Part shown: positions 1-9,320 of the stretch, piece after piece | Numbering within the stretch: position 1 is the stretch's first letter | Layout: every line of letters begins with the position of its first letter | Assembly: GCF_016741815.1 (NCBI RefSeq) | Contig: NZ_JAERRJ010000012.1 | Location: 62,001-126,000 of the forward strand | Source of the DNA: Nocardia acididurans | GTDB taxonomy: Bacteria > Actinomycetota > Actinomycetes > Mycobacteriales > Mycobacteriaceae | DNA length: 64,000 bases | Direction of reading: 5' to 3' | Notes under the pieces: model-generated | Told to the model about the DNA's origin: nothing | Database searches by the model: none | What the model saw: only the letters and a program-made list of their open reading frames with translations | Program-made: the position numbers and the translations under genes

Positions 1-807
1 TATCGCGATGATCTGCGGGTGCTCGACGGGGCGCGGGCGAATGTGCTGGCCTTACAGGCGAATTCGCAACAGCCGGGCAGCTTCGAACGGGTCGAGACGT
101 TCGTACGGGACTATCCGGGGATCCGGGCGGATCTGTCCGGGATGCTGGACTCGATCGACGGTAACCGGGAGAACTTCCGGAAGCTTTCGGGCACAACTCC
201 TTTCGGCACACTGCCCTGGCTGCTGGCGCTGGCGGGCCTGGTCCTGATCGCCGCCGGGATCCTCGGATTCCGCTCCGTCTCGAACGGCGGGCGCGGCGCG
301 GGCTGGTACGCGGCGGCCGCGCTCACGGCGCTGGGTCTGCTGGCGGTGCCGGTCACCGGCGGCCTGTTCCAGGCCGCGCCCGCCGCGCAACCGGTGATCG
401 ACAGTTTCCGGCCGATCCTCACCGGCGAGGAGGTCCGTGAGATCCAGGGCTATTTCGTCACCCTGGTGGCCGCCGACGGCGAGTTGAACAGCCGGTACGT
501 GGGCGCGGTGCGCGCGGCGCATCCCGGGGCCGACCTCACCGGCATCACCGAACTGGAAGCCCGCTGGCAGCCCATGACCGCCCGCTTCGCCGCCCTGGTG
601 GGTGTGCTCAACGACAATATCCGCAATTTCGATGCCGTTGTGGCACTCAACAATTCGACCGCCCCGCTGGGATTCACGGGTTTCCGGGGCCTCGGCTGGG
701 CCTTCGTGATTCCGGGGGCGGCCGCGCTCGCACTGTCCGGTCTCGGCCTGCGGTCGAGCCGCGGGCGGCCCGCACCTGACCATTCCACCGCAGGAGGTCC
801 GGCGTGA
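1..807 (+). CDS. Integral membrane protein, 5' end cut by window edge
   Basis: The reading frame is open from base 1, so the true start lies upstream; at least 268 residues are present. Three hydrophobic stretches are visible (the segments beginning LPWLLALAGLVLIAAGIL, WYAAAALTALGLLAVPV and LGWAFVIPGAAALALSGLGL), with a soluble region of about 110 residues between the second and third that probably sits outside the membrane. The C-terminus is short and basic. No enzymatic motif is recognised. Its TGA overlaps the GTG start of the following lipoprotein gene (GTGA), so the two are very likely translationally coupled and may form an envelope complex. Function unknown. Confidence 0.7.
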   Translation, partial: YRDDLRVLDGARANVLALQANSQQPGSFERVETFVRDYPGIRADLSGMLDSIDGNRENFRKLSGTTPFGTLPWLLALAGLVLIAAGILGFRSVSNGGRGAGWYAAAALTALGLLAVPVTGGLFQAAPAAQPVIDSFRPILTGEEVREIQGYFVTLVAADGELNSRYVGAVRAAHPGADLTGITELEARWQPMTARFAALVGVLNDNIRNFDAVVALNNSTAPLGFTGFRGLGWAFVIPGAAALALSGLGLRSSRGRPAPDHSTAGGPA

Positions 808-1640
808 ACATCCTTCGACATACCCGTGCCACGCTGGCGGTCGTGGCCGCCGCGGTGCTGCTGACGGCCGGGTGCGGCGGCGCTTCCGAACCGGCGTCGA
901 GCGCGCCGGAACAGTTGACCGGTCTGCTGCGGCTCACCCCGGGCGCGGTCAGCGGAAATGCGGTGACCGGCACCTGGTTCCGCATGGTACAGCCCGGCGG
1001 GACACCGGAGAACGGCCCGTACATGCCCAATGGCGATTCCGACGCGCAGGGCGGCTCCACCACCCTGCTGGAGCCGGGCACGGCGGGCGGGCTGCGGATC
1101 GGCGGATATCAGAGCGAACCGAATCCCGGCTTCGCGCAGGGCAATTCCCTGTCCGCCTCGATCACCAAGCCGACCAGGTTCTTCGCCGTCGAATTCGGCA
1201 TCTCCACCAACCCGACCGATCCGCAGACCCAGCGGGCCGTACCGCCACCTACGGTGGTGAACGACAACGGCAACCTGACAGCCGACCTGTCGGCCTGGGC
1301 CGCCTCCTGGAACGACCAGGAGTTCAACCAGGGCGCGCCCAAACCCCCGGAGAAGGCGGGCGCGCAGGTAGCCGGAGCGGAACAAATCCAGCGCGTCTAC
1401 GACTGGGTCGCCAACAAATGGTTCGACCAGCCGAAATCCGGTGCCGCCCAAGGCCCCTCCGCCACCGGCATCTACAACCCGAAAACCCGAGCCTTCATCC
1501 TCCAATGGACGAGCTCGATCGTCGGCGGCCCGTTCAACGGTTTCACCGGCGTCTGGCACCTCGAGGGCGTCCTCGAACCCGACACCACCACACCGGCAGC
1601 CCCGCAGCCTGCTACCTCCGCACCGGCGGCCGGACGATGA
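804..1640 (+). CDS. Secreted lipoprotein of unknown function
   Basis: 278 residues from a GTG start that overlaps the upstream stop; AGGAGG lies just before it. The N-terminus is a classic lipoprotein signal: basic residues, a hydrophobic core and the lipobox LTAGC, giving a lipidated Cys near residue 24. The mature protein is rich in Gly, Pro, Asn and Trp with no catalytic motif that I recognise, and it ends in a Thr/Pro/Ala-rich tail. It would be anchored on the outer face of the cytoplasmic membrane. Coupling to the membrane protein before it and the secreted protein after it suggests an envelope operon. Confidence 0.75.
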   Translation: MNILRHTRATLAVVAAAVLLTAGCGGASEPASSAPEQLTGLLRLTPGAVSGNAVTGTWFRMVQPGGTPENGPYMPNGDSDAQGGSTTLLEPGTAGGLRIGGYQSEPNPGFAQGNSLSASITKPTRFFAVEFGISTNPTDPQTQRAVPPPTVVNDNGNLTADLSAWAASWNDQEFNQGAPKPPEKAGAQVAGAEQIQRVYDWVANKWFDQPKSGAAQGPSATGIYNPKTRAFILQWTSSIVGGPFNGFTGVWHLEGVLEPDTTTPAAPQPATSAPAAGR

Positions 1641-1726
1641 CTCGGCATCGAATCGCGCACCGCCACCGTTGAAAACACCCGTCCCGCAGTCCGATCGCGG
1701 TCTGCGACACTTCCGCAGGAGCTCGT

Positions 1727-2626
1727 ATGACCACCGCCGACAAGACCAGGCGACCGGCCATGGTCTTCGCCCTTCGCGCGATAGCCGCCCTTACCGTGAT
1801 CGGCAGCGCGGCCGCTGTCACCATTCTTTCGGTGCGCGCCGACGATCAGGTGGAGGCGGTGACGACGGCGCAATCCGTCTCTGCCGCAGCGCCGTCCAGT
1901 GCGGGTGGGATCACGGTCGCACCGGGTCCGGTGCCGGGCGGAGCGGGCGGCGAGGCCGGTGCGCCGCTCGCTGGAGCCCCCGCCGCCGGGGTGCCTGCCG
2001 GGGGCGGACAGGGAGCGGCGGCACCGAATGGCGCTGTGCCGCTGGGAGGAGCGGCCGGACCGCGCGCGTCTGTGCCCTCGGGCGGCGGTGCGGTGCCCGG
2101 AGATTCGGTGCAGTTGGGTGCGGCGAGCCCGTTCGCGGCTGTCACCGTGAATACGCAGCCTGCGTGCCCGCTGGGGTGGCCCGCGCCGAAGCAGCAGGGC
2201 GGGTTGGCGTCGCTGATCGGGCTTGCGCCGCTGGCGGGTCCGTTCTCGTCGGAGGCGTTCGCGCTGGGGTCGGTGTATCAGCCGATTCTGCAGCTCGTGG
2301 GGCCGGTGCTGGCGGAGATCGCGCCGGTGATCACCGCGAATCAGCCGTGGATCGATCCGCTCATCACCCGGGTGCAGGCGGTGGAAGCCGTTGTGCTGGA
2401 GGCGATTCTGCCGTACTACGGCCCGTATCGGGATCAGCTGATCGCGGCCGAGGGCGAGTTCGCCAAGCAGCTGACGCCGATTCTGACCACTGTCTACAAC
2501 AGCGAGGCCGCGTCCTGCTTCGTAGCGTGGCAGGGTCAGATCATCGATCAGGCCAAGGGCGGCCGGATCACAGTGGCGTCGCTGGCGCATCCGGGCACCG
2601 TGGTGGAACTCGGCCCGGAGGGGTGA
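1727..2626 (+). CDS. Secreted Pro/Gly/Ala-rich protein
   Basis: 299 residues; the ATG follows GCAGGAG at good spacing. A single N-terminal hydrophobic segment (about residues 13-33) acts as a signal peptide or membrane anchor. Residues of about 45-140 form a low-complexity Gly/Ala/Pro spacer, followed by a compact domain of about 150 residues with two Cys (one in the ACPLGWPAP stretch, one in ASCFVAWQGQ) that could form a disulfide outside the cell. No known domain is recognised. It is the third consecutive envelope-type gene on this strand, 86 bp after the lipoprotein gene. Confidence 0.7.
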   Translation: MTTADKTRRPAMVFALRAIAALTVIGSAAAVTILSVRADDQVEAVTTAQSVSAAAPSSAGGITVAPGPVPGGAGGEAGAPLAGAPAAGVPAGGGQGAAAPNGAVPLGGAAGPRASVPSGGGAVPGDSVQLGAASPFAAVTVNTQPACPLGWPAPKQQGGLASLIGLAPLAGPFSSEAFALGSVYQPILQLVGPVLAEIAPVITANQPWIDPLITRVQAVEAVVLEAILPYYGPYRDQLIAAEGEFAKQLTPILTTVYNSEAASCFVAWQGQIIDQAKGGRITVASLAHPGTVVELGPEG

Positions 2627-2629
2627 ATC

Positions 2630-2971
2630 TCAGGCGGGCCGTTTGGATTTCGGGAGTTTGGCGACGATCGCGTCGTAGGAGATGTCGATGAGTTCCCGGA
2701 GTTCGTCGGCGGGCACCTTGCCGTCGATCCTCACCGAGTTCCAGCCGTAGCGACCGATGTAGTGCGATTGCGCGACGTCGTCGGGGTAGACGCGGACGAG
2801 TTCGTCGGCTTCCTCGCGGTTGCGCCCGCATTTGAGGCCGATGGCGTCCCCGCCGCCGAGGAAGGCGAAGATCTTGTCGCCGACCTTGGCGACGGTATCG
2901 CCCTCCCACGGCTCGTCCTGCCACGCACCGGGTTTGGCGAGGCAGTAGGCCAGCACCTCGTCCATGTCCAT
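2630..2971 (-). CDS. MmcQ/YjbR-family protein
   Basis: 113 residues, the usual size of this small alpha/beta family. The MmcQ/YjbR pattern is visible: a Lys-Pro-Gly-Ala stretch near residue 14, the KVGDKIFAFLGG strand, a lone GLKCG segment, and HYIGRYGWNSV before the C-terminal helix. The family is often called DNA-binding from its fold, but a biochemical role is not established. GAGGAGG sits about 8 bases before the ATG and overlaps the end of the VWA gene, 11 bp away. A second ATG two codons inside (2965) is equally possible. Confidence 0.8.
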   Translation of the reverse strand: MDMDEVLAYCLAKPGAWQDEPWEGDTVAKVGDKIFAFLGGGDAIGLKCGRNREEADELVRVYPDDVAQSHYIGRYGWNSVRIDGKVPADELRELIDISYDAIVAKLPKSKRPA

Positions 2972-2982
2972 GACGTTCCTCC

Positions 2983-4476
2983 TCAGATGGGCAGCAGGCG
3001 GCCGACCACGGCGGTCAGCTGGCGGGCGGACCGGCATTCGTGCATCTCGATGATCTCGGCGTACCGCTTGGCAGCGGAATCGCCCGTGCCCCACATCTTC
3101 TCGGCTTCGGGGTTGAGCCAGTAGGCGTGCTTGGACACGCCGACGAGTTCCCGCAGCGTGTCCAGGGCGGGGTCGCGATAGTTGGTGCGGCCGTCGCCGA
3201 GGATGAGCAGGGAGGTCCGCGAGGTCACGGCGTCGGGGAAGTTCTCGGCGAATCCTTCGATGGCCGAACCGTAGTCGGAGTGCCCCTCGATGCCCACGAC
3301 CTTGGTCTCGGTGAAGATCCGCTTGGTGACCTGATCGAGCGGGGTGGTCGCGTCGAACAGGTGGGTGACCTCGTCCACGCGGTCGACGAACGCGAAAATC
3401 CGCACCCGGGAGAACTGTTCGCGCAGCGCGTTCACCAGCACCATGGTGAAGCTGGAGAATCCGGCCACCGAGCCCGAGATATCGCACACCAGAACGAGAT
3501 CCGGGCGGCCGGGGCGCGGCTTGCGGGTCTCCAGATGGATGGGCACGCCACCGGTGGACATGGATTTGCGCAGTGTCTTGCGCAGGTCGATCTCACCGCG
3601 CCGCCCGCGCCGGCGGCGAGCGGCCAAGCGGGAGGCCAGAACTCGCGCCAGGCGCTGGCTGCTGCGGCGCAGCTCGTCGAGCTCGGTCTGTGAGATGCGC
3701 AGGAAGTCGGCGTCCTCGGCCTGCCGGGCCACCCCGTAGGTGGCGACGCGTTCGCGGCCGATGCGTTCGGCGACGCGGCGGCGGGTTTCGGCGTCGACGG
3801 TGCCGCGGAACTCCCGGATGCGGTCGCGGGCGGCCCGGCGGGCGACCTCGGTGTCGAAGTCGGAGTTGTCCATGCCCTGGGCGAGTCCGGCGAGGATCTT
3901 GCTCACCAGTATGTCGGGCTGCACATCCTTGAGCGTCTGATACGCGGAGAAGGACGGCCCACCCGCCGCCTGGTACTGCCCCATCTGATCGACCATCTGC
4001 GCGGCCAATGCCTGCAACTGCTGGGCCTGCTCCGGCGACGGATCCTGCATGAGCAGTTCGGCCAGCATCTGCCGGAGCGCGATGATGTCGACGGAACCAT
4101 CGGGCTTACGCGGGATTTCGACGTCGTCCGCACCGAGGCGTTCCCCGAGCGCCGCCGGGAACCACAGATCGAACATGCCGTCGAAGGTGGCACGCTGGGT
4201 GGTGCGGCGCAGCAGCGCGCACGCCAGGCCCTCGCGGACGGCTTCGCGATCCATCAGGTCGAGGACGGTGAGAACCTGTCCGGCGTCCACGGTTTCGGAC
4301 GGCCCGACCGGAATTCCCCTGGCGCGCAACGCTTCCACGAATCCGACGAGATGTCCGGACAGCCCGTGCTCGGCGGTCGGCCCGGGGACCGGCGGTTTGA
4401 CCGCCGGTGTCCCGCCCGACACCGCCCGCATGGCGGCCGACACCAGCCCGCGGGGTGTATTCGGTACCCCGGCCAT
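2983..4476 (-). CDS. VWA domain protein, CoxE-like
   Basis: 497 residues. The C-terminal third is a von Willebrand A domain with a MIDAS-type DISGSV motif after the LVLVCD strand, a conserved Thr/Ser region (SSFTMVLVNAL) and a late LLILGDGRTNY strand. The N-terminal half is a helical region typical of CoxE-like proteins. Such proteins act with a MoxR-type AAA+ ATPase as a metal-dependent chaperone or activator of a partner enzyme. That ATPase lies 4 bp upstream in the same direction, so the pair is one operon. No molybdenum hydroxylase gene, the classical CoxDE client, is present nearby, so the target is unknown. Confidence 0.85.
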   Translation of the reverse strand: MAGVPNTPRGLVSAAMRAVSGGTPAVKPPVPGPTAEHGLSGHLVGFVEALRARGIPVGPSETVDAGQVLTVLDLMDREAVREGLACALLRRTTQRATFDGMFDLWFPAALGERLGADDVEIPRKPDGSVDIIALRQMLAELLMQDPSPEQAQQLQALAAQMVDQMGQYQAAGGPSFSAYQTLKDVQPDILVSKILAGLAQGMDNSDFDTEVARRAARDRIREFRGTVDAETRRRVAERIGRERVATYGVARQAEDADFLRISQTELDELRRSSQRLARVLASRLAARRRRGRRGEIDLRKTLRKSMSTGGVPIHLETRKPRPGRPDLVLVCDISGSVAGFSSFTMVLVNALREQFSRVRIFAFVDRVDEVTHLFDATTPLDQVTKRIFTETKVVGIEGHSDYGSAIEGFAENFPDAVTSRTSLLILGDGRTNYRDPALDTLRELVGVSKHAYWLNPEAEKMWGTGDSAAKRYAEIIEMHECRSARQLTAVVGRLLPI

Positions 4477-4480
4477 GACG

Positions 4481-5365
4481 TCAGGCCAGCTTCAGCTCGG
4501 TGAGCGCGCGCTGATGGTCGGCCTGGTGTTTGAGCACCACGCCGAGCGTCGCCCGCACGGTCTTGTCGTCGACATCCTTCGCGCCGAGCGCGATGAGGGT
4601 GCGCGCCCAGTCGATGGTCTCGGCCACCGACGGCAGTTTCTTGAGCTGCATGCCGCGCAGCACGTGCACGATCCGCACCAGCTGTGCCGCCACGGCGGGT
4701 TTGAGCTCGGGCACCCGGCTGGCCAGGATGCGCCGCTCGAGCTCCTCGTCCGGGAAGTCGATGTGCAGGTAGAGGCAGCGTCGCTTGAGCGCCTCGGACA
4801 GTTCGCGGGTGGCGTTGGAGGTGAGCACCACGAACGGCTTCCGCGTGGCGGTGATGGTGCCCAGTTCCGGCACGGTCACCGAGAAGTCGCTGAGCACCTC
4901 GAGCAGCAGGCCCTCGATCTCGACGTCGGCCTTGTCGGTCTCGTCGATGAGCAGCACGGTCGGCTCGGTGCGCCGGATGGCCGTCAGCAGCGGCCGCGAC
5001 AGCAGGAACTCCTCGGTGAACACGTCGGATTTGGTTTCGGCCCAATCATTTTCGGAGGAGGCCTGAATCCGCAGGATCTGCTTGGCGTGATTCCACTCGT
5101 AGAGCGCCCGCGCCTCGTCCACGCCCTCGTAGCACTGCAGCCGCACCAGCTCGGCGCCGGCGACCTCGGCCACGGCCTTGGACAGCTCGGTCTTGCCGAC
5201 GCCGGCCGGACCTTCGATGAGCAGCGGCTTGCCCAGCCGGTCGGCGAGGAAAACCGAGGTGGCGGTGGCCTTGTCGGCCAGATACCCCGTCCTGGCGAGG
5301 CGCTCGATCACATCGTCGACCGACGAGAAGATCGGCTCCTGCTGCGGTGCGGTTGTCGGAGCCAC
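4481..5365 (-). CDS. MoxR-family AAA+ ATPase
   Basis: 294 residues, normal MoxR/CoxD length. Walker A is GPAGVGKTEL, Walker B is VLLIDETDKAD, and the sensor region VVLTSNATRELSEALKRRC follows with the arginine-rich lid. It hydrolyses ATP to remodel a partner, here probably the VWA protein encoded 4 bp downstream. MoxR/VWA pairs in actinobacteria are linked to maturation of metal enzymes and to stress, but the client cannot be read from this locus. The gene is separated from proA by 66 bp. Confidence 0.9.
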   Translation of the reverse strand: MAPTTAPQQEPIFSSVDDVIERLARTGYLADKATATSVFLADRLGKPLLIEGPAGVGKTELSKAVAEVAGAELVRLQCYEGVDEARALYEWNHAKQILRIQASSENDWAETKSDVFTEEFLLSRPLLTAIRRTEPTVLLIDETDKADVEIEGLLLEVLSDFSVTVPELGTITATRKPFVVLTSNATRELSEALKRRCLYLHIDFPDEELERRILASRVPELKPAVAAQLVRIVHVLRGMQLKKLPSVAETIDWARTLIALGAKDVDDKTVRATLGVVLKHQADHQRALTELKLA

Positions 5366-5431
5366 GTGGCTGTCCTTCCTGAAACTGCTACTGCCCTTGT
5401 TGGCATTGTGCCGGTAGGGGCAGCAGCGGTG

Positions 5432-6700
5432 CTACACGGGCCGGATCTGGCCGTCGCCCCACACGATCCACTTGGTGGAGGTCAGTTCCGGCAGGCCCAT
5501 GGGTCCGCGCGCGTGCAGCTTCTGGGTGGAGATGCCGATCTCCGCGCCGAAGCCGAACTGCTCGCCGTCGGTGAAGGCGGTGGAGGCGTTGACCATGACG
5601 GCGGCGGCGTCCACCCGGCTGGTGAATTCGCGCGCGGCCTTCAGGTCGGCGGTGACGATGGCCTCGGTGTGGCCGGTGCCCCAGTGGTTGATGTGCTCGA
5701 CGGCGGCGTCGAGGTCGTCGACGACCTTCAGAGCGATGTCCAGCGACAGATATTCGTCGGCCCAGTCGGTGTCGGTGGCGGGCACCAGCCCCGGCAGATC
5801 GCCGTGGATGGTGACGCCATTGCTCTCGAGGGCCTTGATCAGTTGCGGCACAGCCGTTTCGGCGATAGCCCTGTCGATCAGCACCGTCTCGGCGGTATTG
5901 CATACGCTCGGCCGACGCGTCTTGGCATTGATCAGAATGCTCTCCGCCATCGCCAGATCCGCGTCCCGGTGCACGAACACATGGCAGTTGCCGGTGCCGG
6001 TCTCGATGGTCGGCACCAGCGCGTCGCGCACGACGGCGTTGATGAGCCCGGCCCCGCCGCGCGGAATGACCACGTCGACGAGCCCGCGCGCCTGAATCAG
6101 ATGCGTGACGCTGGACCGATCCTCGGCGGGCAGCAACTGCACCGCGTCGGCCGGAATCCCTTGCCCGTCAAGCGCTTCCCGCAGCACCCGCACCAGCGCC
6201 GCATTGGACCGGGCGGCCGACGACGACCCGCGCAGCAGCGCCGCGTTCCCCGACTTCAACGCCAGCCCGAAGGCGTCCACGGTGACATTCGGCCGCGCCT
6301 CGTACACCATCCCGAGCACGCCGAGCGGCACCCGCACCTGCCGGATCTCCAGCCCGTTCGGCAGCGTCGACCCGCGCACCACATCGCCCACCGGATCCGG
6401 CAGCCCGGCGACCTGCCGCAGCCCCGAGGCGATCCCGTCGATCCGTGCCTCGGTCAGCCGCAGCCGATCCAGCTGCGCCTCGGCGGTTCCGCCCGTCTCG
6501 GCGATCTCGATGTCCTCGCCGTTCGCGGCCAGAATCGCGTCCTTGGCCCCGAGCAGCGCATCCGCGGCGGCATGCAGCGCCGCGTTCTTCTCCGCGGTGG
6601 TCAACTGGGCGAGCGCCCGCGACGCCACCCGCGCCCGCCGCGCCGCCTCATGTACAACCTCGCGAACGTTGTCCACGTCAGCGGCAGTTCCTGCTGTCAT
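5432..6700 (-). CDS. proA: Glutamate-5-semialdehyde dehydrogenase
   Basis: 422 residues, full length for ProA (gamma-glutamyl phosphate reductase), the second step of proline biosynthesis: NADPH-dependent reduction of gamma-glutamyl phosphate to glutamate-5-semialdehyde. The active-site cysteine is in KTRRPSVCNTAETVLID; the family signatures PLGVLGMVYEARPNVT and GSGNCH-like (here TGTGNCHVFV) are intact. It is a cytoplasmic aldehyde-dehydrogenase-fold enzyme. The usual partner proB is not in the window. The neighbouring MoxR gene runs the same way but is 66 bp away, so joint transcription is uncertain. Confidence 0.95.
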   Translation of the reverse strand: MTAGTAADVDNVREVVHEAARRARVASRALAQLTTAEKNAALHAAADALLGAKDAILAANGEDIEIAETGGTAEAQLDRLRLTEARIDGIASGLRQVAGLPDPVGDVVRGSTLPNGLEIRQVRVPLGVLGMVYEARPNVTVDAFGLALKSGNAALLRGSSSAARSNAALVRVLREALDGQGIPADAVQLLPAEDRSSVTHLIQARGLVDVVIPRGGAGLINAVVRDALVPTIETGTGNCHVFVHRDADLAMAESILINAKTRRPSVCNTAETVLIDRAIAETAVPQLIKALESNGVTIHGDLPGLVPATDTDWADEYLSLDIALKVVDDLDAAVEHINHWGTGHTEAIVTADLKAAREFTSRVDAAAVMVNASTAFTDGEQFGFGAEIGISTQKLHARGPMGLPELTSTKWIVWGDGQIRPV

Positions 6701-6772
6701 GGCTACAGCCTACTGACCGCCCCGCCCGCCTCCGCCCCCCATCCGGCCTACCCTGGTTCCCGGAGGTACCCC

Positions 6773-7081
6773 ATGTCCTTCCTCTACTGGCTCCTACTCC
6801 TCCTGGCCGTCGCCATCTTCATAAACCGCCTGATCGCCTGGGCCGAGTCCCGAGGCTGGATCCCCGCCCGCCCGGAGACCCCGCCGACCGGTGGCGGTGG
6901 CGTGGCCGGTCTCCTGCTGGATCTGCAGGCCCTCACCGCCCCTTCCGCGCAGCACACCGCCGAGGAGCGACGCAGCAAAGACATGCAGGGCGAACAACTC
7001 TCGACGGGCGCGGACCCGTTCGGCGTGGATATCGACGCCGGTGTGGTGCATCTGCGCAAACCTCCGCCCTCCGACGAGTGA
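6773..7081 (+). CDS. Small membrane-anchored protein (DUF6191-like)
   Basis: 102 residues with GGAGG 7 bases before the ATG. One N-terminal transmembrane helix (residues 2-20) is followed by a soluble part with the pattern LDLQALTAPSAQHTAEERR and ending GVDIDAGVVHLRK. This layout (one helix, a Q-A/F-x-P-S-x-x-H-x-x-E-x-R segment, then a V-D-L/I-D-x-G strand) matches my memory of actinobacterial DUF6191 proteins; I am not certain. Function unknown. Real coding is supported by the strong ribosome-binding site and the membrane helix. It is divergent from proA. Confidence 0.6.
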   Translation: MSFLYWLLLLLAVAIFINRLIAWAESRGWIPARPETPPTGGGGVAGLLLDLQALTAPSAQHTAEERRSKDMQGEQLSTGADPFGVDIDAGVVHLRKPPPSDE

Positions 7082-7156
7082 ATTCGCGTCGCTGATTCTG
7101 CGGCTCGCCGCATGCGGACGGGGTGGGGTGTCGGCGGGGCGGATTACCGTGGGTGG

Positions 7157-8671
7157 ATGACCACGGGTATCCGGTTGTCGTCCGCCACTGGCCGTTGGGT
7201 ACTGCTGGCCACCGTTCTGGGGTCGGGGATGGCGATGCTCGACGCGACCGTCGTGAATGTGGCGCTGCCGCGGATCGGGGACGAGTTCGGGGCGTCCATG
7301 GCGGGGTTGCAGTGGACGGTGAACGCGTACACCTTGACGCTCGCGGGGTTGATTCTGCTGGGCGGTTCGCTCGGGGATCGGTTCGGGCGGCGGCGGGTGT
7401 TCGTGATCGGGGTGGTGTGGTTCGCGGTGGCGTCCGCGCTGTGTGGTGCGGCGCAGGATATTTCGATGCTGATCGCGGCGCGGGCCCTGCAGGGGGTGGG
7501 CGGGGCGCTGTTGACGCCGGGGTCGCTGGCGATCATTCAGGCGTCGTTCGTGCCGGAGGATCGGGCGCGGGCGGTGGGGGCCTGGTCGGGGCTGGGTGGT
7601 GTGGCGGGGGCGATCGGACCGTTTCTGGGTGGGTGGCTGGTGGATTTCGCGGGGTGGCGGTGGGTGTTCCTGTTGAATCTGCCGTTGGCGGCGGTGGTGC
7701 TGGCGGTGACGGTGCGGCATGTGCCGGAGACCGCTGATCCGGAGGCCACGGGCAAGTTCGATGTGCTGGGGGCGGTGCTGGCGGCGGTGTGCCTGGCCGG
7801 GGTCACCTACGCGTTGACCGAGGCACCGGAACGGAGCGCGAGCACCGCGCTGGTGGTGACGAGCGCGGTCGCCGGGGTCGCGGCGGCGGTGGCCTTCGTG
7901 GTGGTGGAGCGGCGGCGCACCGGGCGCGCGAAGGAGCCGCGCGCCATGCTGCCGGTGGATGTGTTCGCGTCCAAGCAGTTCACGGCCATCAACGCGGTGA
8001 CATTCGTGATGTACGGGGCGATGAGCGTGGTGTTCTTCCTGCTGGTGCTGACGCTGCAGGTGGTGGCCGGGTTCAGCCCGATCGCGGCGGGTACGGCGAT
8101 GCTGCCGGTGACGGTGCTCATGCTGTTGTTCTCGGCACGGTCGGGCGCGCTGGCGCAGCGCATCGGGCCGCGTCGGCCGATCGCGGCCGGGGTGCTGCTG
8201 GCCGCGGCCGGCATGCTGCTGATGACCCGCATCAGCGAGCACACCTCCTATATCGGCGTGGTACTCCCCGCCGCCATCGTTTTCGGACTGGGTTTGACGC
8301 TGGCCGTCGCACCGCTCACGGCGACCGTGCTGGCCACCGCCGACGAGCGGCACGCGGGCGTGGCGAGCGGGGTGAACAATGCGGTGGCGCGGGCGGCGGG
8401 TTTGCTTGCGGTGGCGGCGATTCCACCGCTGGCCGGTCTCACCGGCGCGGCCTACACCAACCCCGCCGATTTCGCGCACGGCTTCCGCGTCGCGGTGCTC
8501 AGCTGTGTCGTCCTCATGGTGGCGGCCGCGGTTCTCACCGTCTTCACCGTGCGCGACGACGCCCTGCGCACGGCTCCCCCGGCGGCCGAACCGCAGTGCC
8601 GGGTGAACTGCCCGGTCGCCGCTCCGCCGCTGGAGCCCACCCGGACGGCATCCGCCGACCAGCACCCCTGA
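7157..8671 (+). CDS. MFS drug exporter, 14-helix DHA2 type
   Basis: 504 residues. The 14-helix EmrB/QacA-type layout is visible: an N-terminal helix with DATVVNVALPRIG, motif A GDRFGRRRVFVIG after helix 2, and antiporter motif C in ALLTPGSLAIIQASF-GPFLGGWLVD. It is expected to export a lipophilic compound against proton entry. I chose the ATG at 7157 because it leads straight into the first helix; an upstream in-frame ATG (7112) would add 15 unlikely residues. A MarR regulator follows 85 bp downstream in the same direction and is its probable repressor. Confidence 0.88.
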   Translation: MTTGIRLSSATGRWVLLATVLGSGMAMLDATVVNVALPRIGDEFGASMAGLQWTVNAYTLTLAGLILLGGSLGDRFGRRRVFVIGVVWFAVASALCGAAQDISMLIAARALQGVGGALLTPGSLAIIQASFVPEDRARAVGAWSGLGGVAGAIGPFLGGWLVDFAGWRWVFLLNLPLAAVVLAVTVRHVPETADPEATGKFDVLGAVLAAVCLAGVTYALTEAPERSASTALVVTSAVAGVAAAVAFVVVERRRTGRAKEPRAMLPVDVFASKQFTAINAVTFVMYGAMSVVFFLLVLTLQVVAGFSPIAAGTAMLPVTVLMLLFSARSGALAQRIGPRRPIAAGVLLAAAGMLLMTRISEHTSYIGVVLPAAIVFGLGLTLAVAPLTATVLATADERHAGVASGVNNAVARAAGLLAVAAIPPLAGLTGAAYTNPADFAHGFRVAVLSCVVLMVAAAVLTVFTVRDDALRTAPPAAEPQCRVNCPVAAPPLEPTRTASADQHP

Positions 8672-8756
8672 TTCATCGGCATTCCCCGCCTCGAGGATGT
8701 TTCTTCTTGAAAGATCTCTCTGTGTTGCGGAATCGACTATGCGGAAAGGGCGAGCC

Positions 8757-9215
8757 GTGTCAGCACCCGATGCCGGACCCCACCCCAGTGAGATCTATCG
8801 GCGATACCTGAGTTCCGTTGTGCTGCATGCCCAGGCGGGCGCGCGAGCGGTCGGGCTGGGCGCGACGGACTTCTACGCGCTGAACATCCTGGAGTTGAAC
8901 GGGTCCATGACACCGGGCGAGCTGGGCGCGAAGACCGGGCTCACCACCGGCCCCACCACCCGGCTCATCGATCGGCTCGAGCAGGCCGGATATGTAAGGC
9001 GCGCAGCCGATCCCGGCGATCGGCGCAAGGTGATCGTGGAGCCTGTCAACCAGCCTTCCGACATCGACAGGGTGCTCGCGCCCGCCCGGAAGCGCCTCGG
9101 CGAGATCATCGTGGGCTACGCCCCCGAGCAGCGCGACGTGCTCTTCGACTACTTCGCGCGGGCGGCCGAGGCCTTCGCGCTGGCCGCCGAGGAGGCGAAC
9201 TCCGGCGCGGATTGA
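8757..9215 (+). CDS. MarR-family transcriptional regulator
   Basis: 152 residues. The winged helix is clear: MTPGELGAKTGLTTGPTTRLIDRLEQAGYVRR followed by the wing DPGDRRKVIV, a MarR hallmark. The GTG at 8757 is preferred because GGAAAGGG lies 6 bases before it; an ATG at 8739 would add six residues without a ribosome-binding site. MarR proteins are dimeric repressors that release DNA on binding small aromatic or lipophilic ligands. Position directly after the MFS exporter suggests that it controls that gene. Confidence 0.88.
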   Translation: MSAPDAGPHPSEIYRRYLSSVVLHAQAGARAVGLGATDFYALNILELNGSMTPGELGAKTGLTTGPTTRLIDRLEQAGYVRRAADPGDRRKVIVEPVNQPSDIDRVLAPARKRLGEIIVGYAPEQRDVLFDYFARAAEAFALAAEEANSGAD

Positions 9216-9320
9216 TTCGGAAATGCCGGGAATACTCGAGATGCAGGCCGTGTTGGTTGCCGTGTCCACAAAAAATGGTAATTTGGTTTCCGCATCCACT
9301 ACACCCCTGAGGAGCACCCC

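Noticed and set aside
4049..7081. A very long plus-strand open frame (about 1,000 codons)
   Set aside because: It runs opposite to the VWA, MoxR and proA genes, whose families are certain. Only its last 102 codons, after the GGAGG at 6761, are a real gene.
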